In this document: piece by piece, positions 1 through 6,071 of the stretch
Layout of the letters: every line of letters begins with the position of its first letter
How positions within the stretch are numbered: the first letter of the stretch is position 1
IMG/VR virus record: IMGVR_UViG_3300020197_000042
Span: 1-45,396 of that record
Length of the DNA: 45,396 bases
Source of the DNA: a virus
Reading direction: 5' to 3' (one strand)
Position numbers and translations under genes: made by a program
Notes under the pieces: generated by a model
What the model saw: only the letters and a program-made list of their open reading frames with translations
Database searches by the model: none
Told to the model about the DNA's origin: nothing

Positions 1-39
1 ATCACGGGTATAGTCAACAACAACGGTCTGGTTGGTCAT
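1..39 (-). CDS. N-terminal fragment of a gene running off the left edge
   Basis: An ATG at 37-39 opens a frame that stays open for 13 codons to the window edge (MTNQTVVVDYTRD). An AGGA-type ribosome binding site sits a few bases upstream, inside the end of thyX, and the gap to the thyX stop is 4 bases, so co-transcription is likely. The fragment is too short to identify. Its place beside thyX and its leading strand-turn sequence would suit a ribonucleotide reductase, but that is only a guess from context. Confidence 0.45.
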   Translation of the reverse strand, partial: MTNQTVVVDYTRD

Positions 40-43
40 GGTG

Positions 44-715
44 TTAGTCCTGTTCTAGTGCTTGCGTAATGGTTGGAAATTCTTGTTGGAGGATTGTCCA
101 ACAGGCTTCTGCAATTTCTTGATGTTCTAGTTGTGTTCCATTTTTTCGTCGCAAGTCGCAATAATGAATCCAGCTTCGAATGGTCCCAGCCATATAGAGT
201 CGGCTCATCGTGCAACCTTCCGGCAGAACTGCTCGCGCTTGTTCTTTCGCAATTCCGTTTCTAACTGCCCACGCATAGATTGTTTGGGCTTTTAGAATTA
301 TATCTTGTTGTCGCACCTCCCATTCTTGTTTGAGTGTATTATCGGTAGTAATCAAACTATTTTGACGATTCTTCATATCTTGAAGCCGTGCGTCCTTCGT
401 AATAAACTTCAAATCTTTTGTTGGATCAGCATAGCGTTGAGAAAATTCCTGAAATGAAAATGATCGATGCCGCAAGATTTGTCGAGCAATATCACGAGTG
501 GTATTAATCTCCAGCGTTAAACTCACCATTTCAAGTGGACTCCAATGTTTGTTCTTGAGAAGATACCGAATCAATTTGGGTCCGGTGTCCATGTTTGATT
601 GATTAGCAGGATTAGACACGCGAGCACAATATGCAATCAAGTCCTCAGCAGTCTTGACGCCATCAATTTTAGGAGTTGAGACGGCTACAAGTTTGACGAG
701 GTGTTCTGTGGTCAT
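44..715 (-). CDS. thyX: Flavin-dependent thymidylate synthase ThyX
   Basis: Converts dUMP to dTMP using FAD, NADPH and methylene-tetrahydrofolate, supplying thymidylate for phage DNA synthesis. The ThyX signature RHRxxSxxExSxRY is seen as RHRSFSFQEFSQRY at residues 82-95 (the consensus Asn before Glu is Gln here), and a C-terminal EGCTMSRLYMAGTIRSW region fits the family's substrate-binding part. The chosen start is the ATG at 713-715, giving 223 residues: an upstream in-frame ATG would overlap the primase gene by about 60 bases, whereas this one sits directly against the primase stop at 717. ThyX replaces the classical T4 td enzyme and is common in environmental phages. It lies downstream of the primase and probably shares its transcript. 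Confidence 0.95.
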   Translation of the reverse strand: MTTEHLVKLVAVSTPKIDGVKTAEDLIAYCARVSNPANQSNMDTGPKLIRYLLKNKHWSPLEMVSLTLEINTTRDIARQILRHRSFSFQEFSQRYADPTKDLKFITKDARLQDMKNRQNSLITTDNTLKQEWEVRQQDIILKAQTIYAWAVRNGIAKEQARAVLPEGCTMSRLYMAGTIRSWIHYCDLRRKNGTQLEHQEIAEACWTILQQEFPTITQALEQD

Positions 716-716
716 T

Positions 717-1745
717 TTACACTTTTTTCCAAAACGCGAGTTTTGTTTTCGCGGTAAGTCCTGATGCGGAGTCACGATAAATTGCCTGTGTTAATTCTTC
801 ACTGGTGTGCCCATTTAAAATCATTTCGTTAATGTCTTTTCCACGAATTGTCTCAGACCAGAACATCACTCGATATCCTCCGTAAATGGCTTTGCGCATC
901 ATTTCTACAATTTCTTTATTGCGTCGTTCATTATCAAAGACCAAATATACATCCGAATGATTGACCTGTGCCGCAACTGTCATCAAATTCACATCCCCCG
1001 ACGCGACGGCATTTTCAAAGAACAAACTATCCAATGGACCTTCTGTGATGATCAGAGGTTGATCGGATTTGATTCGTTCAAGCCCATATACCAACTTTTC
1101 TGTGCCATCTGTAAGACGAATCGTGACATAGCGTAACTCAGCAGCGGCAGCAAGAGCGCGACCAGACATCGCTGCCAGGGACCCATATGTATCATAAAAA
1201 GGAATTAGTAATCGGGCATCAGCGCGAACTTTCTTCAATTCGTCAGGAGCTAAGTGACGAATTACTGTTTCATAGTTATCGGTATAATGAAGCAATGACC
1301 ATCGGGACACCGGAATCTGTCGGCGCATCAAGTACAACCGACAATGATGTTGATCAGGAAGATAATCGCATCGTTCAGCACCTTCAATTGTAGTCTGTTT
1401 GACTACATCAAATCGGACCGCAGGAATACTTTGTACTCGCGTCTGCTGAATCTTCTTTTGATGCTGGTGTGAATCACTGTATGATTCAAGCAGATACTCC
1501 TTATATAGTAAAGAATCGAATTGTTTAAGAATCGTTCGAATCTGATGCGTTCTGGCGCAATTGTGACATTTATAGATGATCCGATCCTTCTCGCGAAAGA
1601 AGTACCCACGCATCTTGGTTTTCTTTTTTTGTGAATCGCCACAAAGAAAACATCGACAGTTCCATAAATATTCAGACTTACGATGAAAGCCTTCTAGACG
1701 TACCGAGATCAGCTGCAAATATTTAATATCGATGAATAAGGACAT
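717..1745 (-). CDS. 61: DNA primase subunit (T4 gp61-like)
   Basis: Makes the short RNA primers for lagging-strand synthesis and works with the gp41 helicase as the primosome. The N-terminus carries a zinc ribbon with CFLC at residues 32-35 and CHNC at 60-63. A TOPRIM domain follows, with the acidic motif ITEGPLDSLFFENA and a later VFDNERR. The length, 342 residues, equals that of T4 gp61, and the start supports a complete zinc domain. A sigma70-like promoter occupies the whole 36-base gap upstream, so the transcript from it would start at or next to the ATG. Downstream it abuts thyX with one base between stop and start. Confidence 0.93.
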   Translation of the reverse strand: MSLFIDIKYLQLISVRLEGFHRKSEYLWNCRCFLCGDSQKKKTKMRGYFFREKDRIIYKCHNCARTHQIRTILKQFDSLLYKEYLLESYSDSHQHQKKIQQTRVQSIPAVRFDVVKQTTIEGAERCDYLPDQHHCRLYLMRRQIPVSRWSLLHYTDNYETVIRHLAPDELKKVRADARLLIPFYDTYGSLAAMSGRALAAAAELRYVTIRLTDGTEKLVYGLERIKSDQPLIITEGPLDSLFFENAVASGDVNLMTVAAQVNHSDVYLVFDNERRNKEIVEMMRKAIYGGYRVMFWSETIRGKDINEMILNGHTSEELTQAIYRDSASGLTAKTKLAFWKKV

Positions 1746-1751
1746 TGACTC

Positions 1752-1780
1752 ATTATATATTATTCACAACTAAATGACAA
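1752..1780 (-). promoter_or_regulatory. Sigma70-like promoter before the primase gene
   Basis: On the minus strand TTGTCA (1775-1780) is followed after exactly 17 bases by TATAAT (1752-1757). It fills the gap between the stop of the 1782-2252 gene and the primase ATG at 1745. The predicted transcription start falls about at the ATG, so the message would be leaderless or nearly so. Seen directly; promoter activity is inferred. Confidence 0.6.
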
Positions 1781-1781
1781 A

Positions 1782-2252
1782 TTATTTCAGTAGATTTTCA
1801 ATTATAGGAACTTGTATTTTTGCAGTGTAATATCCAATAAAGAAAATTAGAACCAGAATTGCCCAAATGACCTTACTGATTCTTCCAAGATCAAAGATTG
1901 AGAAAAATGATTCATTTTGTTTTTCACACTTATCAGCTGTATTGCGTGCATTGATATAGTCCAGAATTTTTTGTTCTTTTCGTTCAATCATATCTTCAAT
2001 ATCGCGGACAACGGTGGCGATCCGCGCATACAAATCCTTAATATCCTGTTGAAAAGAAGTTTGAAATCGTTCATGCTGCTCATGTTTTTCCTCATGAAGA
2101 GCAATCATGCGCAGCAAATTGACATTGACTTCTTGGATTTTTTCAATAGACTGAGATAACCGATCAAACAACATCATAGTCTGTTGAATGTCTCGTGTCA
2201 ATAAACCAGATTCCAACTTCAACTGTGAAACGTCTTCTTGTAAATCAGACAT
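1782..2252 (-). CDS. Coiled-coil protein with one C-terminal membrane segment
   Basis: Unrecognised. The 156-residue product (start at ATG 2250-2252, preceded by AAGGA and lying after the upstream stop at 2261) is mostly charged alpha-helix with heptad-like spacing of Leu and Ile over residues 5-110, typical of a coiled coil. A hydrophobic stretch (about residues 130-150, VIWAILVLIFFIGYY) followed by a short tail predicts a single C-terminal membrane anchor. Such tail-anchored coiled-coil proteins in phages can be envelope or lysis-associated, but nothing here fixes a role. A longer version of 168 residues overlapping the upstream gene is possible but less likely. Confidence 0.75.
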   Translation of the reverse strand: MSDLQEDVSQLKLESGLLTRDIQQTMMLFDRLSQSIEKIQEVNVNLLRMIALHEEKHEQHERFQTSFQQDIKDLYARIATVVRDIEDMIERKEQKILDYINARNTADKCEKQNESFFSIFDLGRISKVIWAILVLIFFIGYYTAKIQVPIIENLLK

Positions 2253-2260
2253 GGAATTCC

Positions 2261-2620
2261 TTATTTCTTTCCATACCGAAGATAACACATGGCGCCCGTT
2301 CGCTCATCCTGAATCACGATAGGACGGCTGTAGTCTTCATGAGCATATGCACGAATGGCTTGCCCAATCTCATCATCACCAACATAATTCTCGTAGCGAG
2401 TATATTTCTTTTTACCCAATCGTGCTTTATGAAACCAGTCAGCATTGACTTCAAAGACTTCAGCGCCAGCGAACTTTTTCCGACGCACTATACTTCTCGG
2501 TGGTGCACCAGGTTCTCCCTGCGCCCCCACACCGATTCCTGCAATATCACCGCTTCCTGCTGACATCGTTGGAGCATCTTCAGTTTGCATAGATGGTGAA
2601 TTTTTTTGTTGTTGGTTCAT
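2261..2620 (-). CDS. Hypothetical protein with Gly/Pro-rich N-terminus
   Basis: A 119-residue protein I do not recognise by function. The first 45 residues are low in complexity (Gln, Ser, Gly, Pro, Ala), probably disordered; the C-terminal 75 residues are basic and aromatic (KKFAGAEVFEVNADWFHKARLGKKK) and look like a folded domain. It sits tightly between the next small genes with gaps of 8-11 bases, so it belongs to the same operon. Related short proteins seem to occur in marine T4-like phages, but I state this from memory only. Confidence 0.75.
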   Translation of the reverse strand: MNQQQKNSPSMQTEDAPTMSAGSGDIAGIGVGAQGEPGAPPRSIVRRKKFAGAEVFEVNADWFHKARLGKKKYTRYENYVGDDEIGQAIRAYAHEDYSRPIVIQDERTGAMCYLRYGKK

Positions 2621-2631
2621 AGTATGTTCCG

Positions 2632-3018
2632 TTATATTTTTCTTAAAGAATTAATAACATGCTCATTCATGGGAATGAGCGATGTAATGATGTCGCCATC
2701 TCGTATTCCTCGAACAATCTTTGGTAAAACATTCAATAAAATTAAAAACGGTTTTAACACTGAATATTCTGATGACCGAATAAAGTAAAACAATAATCGC
2801 GTTGAAGGTTCTACACCAAACACATTATAAATTGCAACTAAATGATTTAAAATTAATCGCTCTCGTAATTCTCCCGTCTTTTGATATCGACGAAACAAGC
2901 GACCCAGATAACTGAATCGCTTGAAATCGTCTCTAAATTCGCTCTTGATACAGTTGGGGCGCTCATACGCCTTGACTGCATAGAGCATTACATTTTCATC
3001 TGTCAACATCTCAAACAT
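2632..3018 (-). CDS. Conserved small protein of T4-like marine phages
   Basis: A 128-residue, mainly helical protein rich in Arg, Leu and Phe. The stretch RLFRRYQKTGELRERLILNH followed by LVAIYNVFGVEP resembles a small conserved protein I recall from T4-like cyanophages that has no assigned function (domain of unknown function). No catalytic motif is visible. It is separated by 3 bases from the acidic protein upstream and by 11 bases from the next gene downstream, so it is part of a run of small co-transcribed genes. Confidence 0.78.
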   Translation of the reverse strand: MFEMLTDENVMLYAVKAYERPNCIKSEFRDDFKRFSYLGRLFRRYQKTGELRERLILNHLVAIYNVFGVEPSTRLLFYFIRSSEYSVLKPFLILLNVLPKIVRGIRDGDIITSLIPMNEHVINSLRKI

Positions 3019-3021
3019 TTG

Positions 3022-3432
3022 TTAAGTGTCGAGCGGCTCACCCTCATCATCTTCTGCAGAAAATAAAAAATCATTCAGGGTTGGCTCGTCCATAATTTCC
3101 GCATAAAAATCATACAATCCATTATCATTTTGAACATATGCGAGATACAAAAACAATTGCTTAGAGCCATTAATTAAGTATATATGTTCATCCTCCATGG
3201 GGTCTAATGAATGGGCAAATACAGGCAAAATTAATTTATAATTTGACATCAATTGATGCACACGCCCGTATCCAATCGCAGGACTTAAAATTGGCATTTC
3301 AAATGCATCAGAAAACTGATCGTTCAATGCATTGTGCCAATTATCCCCCAAGGTCTGATCCATGGGTCCTGCTAAACCCACGGTAACTATATCTTCTTCA
3401 TCAATGGCAAATTGTTTAAATGAAATTGCCAT
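3022..3432 (-). CDS. Hypothetical acidic protein
   Basis: A 136-residue, strongly acidic protein ending in EDDEGEPLDT. It has alternating hydrophobic strands (YKLILPVFAHSL, EHIYLINGSKQLFLYLAYV) suggesting a beta-rich fold. I do not recognise the family. An AGGAG ribosome binding site precedes the ATG at 3430-3432. It could be a DNA mimic or a structural protein given its charge, but that is a guess only. Confidence 0.72.
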   Translation of the reverse strand: MAISFKQFAIDEEDIVTVGLAGPMDQTLGDNWHNALNDQFSDAFEMPILSPAIGYGRVHQLMSNYKLILPVFAHSLDPMEDEHIYLINGSKQLFLYLAYVQNDNGLYDFYAEIMDEPTLNDFLFSAEDDEGEPLDT

Positions 3433-3459
3433 AATAGATTCTCCTACATGTTATACATA

Positions 3460-3753
3460 TTATGTTATTGACCCCATGGCAACGATTGTTTCAACATGAG
3501 TACGTCCAGCACGGCCACCCGTGCCTGTTCTCTTAAGTACCCATCCCGCATGACCACCCTTCACCGTTCCCGCTGTATTTTGTTCCGTAGCAGTCACACC
3601 AAACACGCCATCCGTTGAGCCTGTAAAAAATACATTTGCTGTCGTGTTCTCAAAGGCTAAATCCATATTAGCCTGAGTCTGGGCGACTCTAAGTTGTGAA
3701 AGCACAAGCTTTGGTGCGCTTGTATTTGCGTCAGTTGATTTCCATAGAGACAT
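3460..3753 (-). CDS. Small Gly/Thr-rich protein, probably virion-associated
   Basis: A 97-residue protein starting MSLWKSTDANTSAPK and rich in Thr, Ala, Gly and Val, with a repeated short-strand composition (NVFFTGSTDGVFGVTATEQ). MSLW-start proteins of this size are common in marine T4-like phages and have been placed among structural proteins there; this is from memory and not tested here. A basic GGRAGRTHVET segment near the end may bind nucleic acid or a partner. A good AGGAG site precedes the ATG. Confidence 0.72.
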   Translation of the reverse strand: MSLWKSTDANTSAPKLVLSQLRVAQTQANMDLAFENTTANVFFTGSTDGVFGVTATEQNTAGTVKGGHAGWVLKRTGTGGRAGRTHVETIVAMGSIT

Positions 3754-3774
3754 TGTATTACTCCTTGTAAAAAG

Positions 3775-4275
3775 TTAATAAATCCCGTGCTTCTTTAATT
3801 GATCTAGTGTATGACTCACACTCTGATGATAAATAGTTTTACCCCCAGCCCGTTCAAACTCAATAATGTTATCTTTAAAATCATCAATTAACAAATTCGA
3901 ACCTGCTTCCGATTGTGCATAATATTTCTTCTCTGATCGTTTCACAATATGAACTCGATTCAACGAAACTCCTAGATTCTTTTTGACCCACATCATTTTA
4001 CCAATTCGTGAATACTTTACTCCCGCTTCGCGATCCCAGGAGGCTTCTGCGGACAAGATTTGTGCGTCATATTTAGTAATTACACGCCATAACCGCATCG
4101 CATCAGGCATCATCGGTAGATTGCTCCAAAATATCTCTTTCAACTTCAGAATTCTTTCCTGATCTTCTTTCTTCACCGAATCTAACACCGAAGACATAAA
4201 ACGATGCCCGACAGCGAGTTCAGCCCCACGCTCGAAATTGACCAACACCCCATCCATATCACAGTAAATAATCAT
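3775..4275 (-). CDS. HAD-superfamily hydrolase, 5'-nucleotidase-like
   Basis: A 166-residue haloacid-dehalogenase-type phosphohydrolase. Motif I is IYCDMDGVLVNF, with the nucleophile Asp6 and the general acid Asp8; a Ser in ILSAEA can serve motif II, a Lys motif III, and LLIDDFKDNI (Asp pair) motif IV. The small cap and lack of a long insertion fit the phage deoxynucleotidase-like branch, so a nucleoside monophosphate or sugar phosphate substrate is likely, acting in the cytoplasm. Its ATG overlaps the stop of the upstream gene (4272), so the two are translationally coupled. Confidence 0.85.
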   Translation of the reverse strand: MIIYCDMDGVLVNFERGAELAVGHRFMSSVLDSVKKEDQERILKLKEIFWSNLPMMPDAMRLWRVITKYDAQILSAEASWDREAGVKYSRIGKMMWVKKNLGVSLNRVHIVKRSEKKYYAQSEAGSNLLIDDFKDNIIEFERAGGKTIYHQSVSHTLDQLKKHGIY

Positions 4276-4853
4276 GGTGTTATTGTAAGAATAGGACGAT
4301 ACTCTGGATCTTTCTCAAATTCTGTTTTACCATTTAATTTTGTCTTTTGCTTCTCCTGTGCAGACTTGATGGTATCTTTAAGAATTTTATTTTTGCGATT
4401 CTCTTTGGGGACATCTTTATTTTCTTGTTCAACTTCTTCATGCATTTTGTATCCTTGTTTTTTCAAACCGGCTACAACATCTTCATGTGATTTTTTATGT
4501 GTTTCTTTCTTTTTTGATTTTGTATGTTCAACTTCATAGTTATAACCACCCTCACCACCTTTATGCCAGATATATGCTTTACCGTGTTCTGGATGGCTCA
4601 TGATATTAACAAGTTTTACTTCATCAATCTGTTCAACTTCTTCTGTACGGACTTCAGACACTGTATGTGGAGTTAAATCTTCTGGATGAGCAGTTGCTGC
4701 TCCCAGTCGATATCGATTTTTACTTGGATGTATATTCTTAGGTTGAATATTTACATGACCTGAATTGTGAACGTGAATCACCGCATGGGGATGCCCCTTA
4801 TGCGGTCCAATCTTTGGAACAACTAAATCTCCAACTTTATATTTGTGCGTCAT
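4272..4853 (-). CDS. Lys/Glu/His-rich hypothetical protein with KOW-like N-terminus
   Basis: A 193-residue protein. The N-terminus (YKVGDLVVPKIGPHKGHPHAV) resembles a KOW/SH3-like small barrel, and the rest is highly charged, with an EEVEQIDE segment at residues 71-78 of a type seen again and again in marine T4-like phage proteins. IDE at 76-78 also fits the (L/I)xE rule for prohead protease cleavage. Function is unknown. It is flanked by the 391-residue repeat protein 4 bases upstream and by the HAD protein, which overlaps it downstream. Confidence 0.72.
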   Translation of the reverse strand: MTHKYKVGDLVVPKIGPHKGHPHAVIHVHNSGHVNIQPKNIHPSKNRYRLGAATAHPEDLTPHTVSEVRTEEVEQIDEVKLVNIMSHPEHGKAYIWHKGGEGGYNYEVEHTKSKKKETHKKSHEDVVAGLKKQGYKMHEEVEQENKDVPKENRKNKILKDTIKSAQEKQKTKLNGKTEFEKDPEYRPILTITP

Positions 4854-4857
4854 AAAA

Positions 4858-6033
4858 TTAATCTTTCTTGGCTATTTTAGTGGCTGTTGCGTACATAACT
4901 TCTTTCGCACGCTCACCATAGTGTTCCTTGAACCCAGGCAGTTTCTTCTTCATACTCATCACTACTTCTTCTTTCTTCTTTTTCTCAGCAGATGTCAATT
5001 CACGTTCCTCCATTTTGTGACCACCGCGCAACGCAGTCAAATCGTGCTGATCAATCTTGTGTGGATTACCCGCAACTTTCGCGACGTTTTTCTGCTTTGG
5101 TGTCATCTCAGTTTCTTGCATCAGTTCAGTTGCTTCTTTTCGCAACGTCTTGATCGTTTTCCACACACCCCGACTCTTCTCTGTTTCGTCTTCGCGAATG
5201 TGTGCGCCAGCTCTGGTTTTGTAAGCCTTGTTTGCATGTGTGTCCCTTAGTCTTTCGTATTTGGACTCTGGGTCCTGCTCGTAAGGACGAGGCGCATCAT
5301 GTCTGGCTTTGATTTTGGCCTTTAAAGTCTCGATATTTGCCCTCGATACCATACCTTTTCTTTTGCCCGATTCAATGTCTGATCTATAGCGTTTGCCTCT
5401 AATAAAGGACGCACCGCCTATAGAGCCTTGAGGCCGTTGACTCAAATCGCCGTATTTTGGAGGTGTATCTGATACAGCTCTCATTCTACCACTTGAGGGA
5501 CGACCGTGCCACCACTCGTCCTCAGCACCACTTATTTTCTGTGCCACACCAGTTTTTGTTTTATAATTATATGGATAATTCCGCCATTTCGCTCGTTCTG
5601 TAATCGTTTCAACTGTGACGCCATTGATCGCATCAGCATCAAACATTTCTATTTCTTCATTCTTTACTGCTTGAACTGCTGGCTTCGCAACTTCAGCCTT
5701 CTTGCCCTTGCCTTCTGCCTTCTCTTGCGCTGCCTTAACTTCTTGTGTGAACTGCTCACTGTCGGGCTCTTCTGATACAGTTTTCATTCTACCAGTTGAG
5801 GGGCTACCGTGGTGCTGCTCTTCCTCACCACCACTTATTTTCCTTGCTGCTCCAGAAATTCCAGAACGAGCGAGTCTTGCTGCTCCAGAAATTCCAGAAC
5901 CAACGAGTCTTGCTACTCCAGCGAGTCCAGCGATTTCAGTCAGCTGATCTAGCTGCGCAGTAGTCCGATGTTCCATCAATTTCTTATAATCAAACTTTCC
6001 ATTCGTCTTAAATTGTTCTGCGAATCGTGCCAT
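4858..6033 (-). CDS. Repeat-containing basic protein with a marine-phage C-terminal motif
   Basis: A 391-residue, Lys/Arg-rich protein without a recognised catalytic domain. Near residues 31-65 there are tandem 11-residue repeats (SGISGAARLAR type). A longer unit, ISGxExE..HGxPSxGRMxxVS, occurs twice, about 100 residues apart. The C-terminal 80 residues (MTPKQKNVAKVAGNP ... KEVMYATATKIAKK) match a charged motif that I recall at the ends of many otherwise unrelated cyanophage proteins. LTE/I at residues 31-33 could be a prohead protease site. It may be a head-packaged or nucleoid-binding protein; this is inference. AAGGAG precedes the ATG. Confidence 0.72.
   Translation of the reverse strand: MARFAEQFKTNGKFDYKKLMEHRTTAQLDQLTEIAGLAGVARLVGSGISGAARLARSGISGAARKISGGEEEQHHGSPSTGRMKTVSEEPDSEQFTQEVKAAQEKAEGKGKKAEVAKPAVQAVKNEEIEMFDADAINGVTVETITERAKWRNYPYNYKTKTGVAQKISGAEDEWWHGRPSSGRMRAVSDTPPKYGDLSQRPQGSIGGASFIRGKRYRSDIESGKRKGMVSRANIETLKAKIKARHDAPRPYEQDPESKYERLRDTHANKAYKTRAGAHIREDETEKSRGVWKTIKTLRKEATELMQETEMTPKQKNVAKVAGNPHKIDQHDLTALRGGHKMEERELTSAEKKKKEEVVMSMKKKLPGFKEHYGERAKEVMYATATKIAKKD
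5468..5539. repeat. 72-bp imperfect direct repeat, copy 1
   Basis: Matches 5771-5842 over its full 72 bases with substitutions but no length change (shared blocks: TCTGATACAG, TCATTCTACCA, TTGAGGG, CACCACTTATTTTC). It lies inside the 391-residue gene and encodes the second ISGAEDEWWHGRPSSGRM unit. The equal length and in-frame spacing indicate an internal duplication. Confidence 0.8.
5771..5842. repeat. 72-bp imperfect direct repeat, copy 2
   Basis: Partner of 5468-5539, about 300 bases away in the same gene. It encodes ISGGEEEQHHGSPSTGRM. The two copies differ at many third positions and at several amino acids, so the duplication is not recent. Confidence 0.8.
5843..5941. repeat. Three 33-bp tandem repeats
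   Basis: Units begin at 5843, 5876 and 5909 with CTTGCTGCTCCAGAAATTCC; the first two are nearly identical and the third is diverged. They immediately adjoin the 72-bp repeat copy 2 and encode an 11-residue Gly/Ala/Ser/Arg repeat in the 391-residue protein. Confidence 0.8.
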
Positions 6034-6071
6034 AAATAACTCCTTCTATTAGAGAATTTCAGTTAACAATA

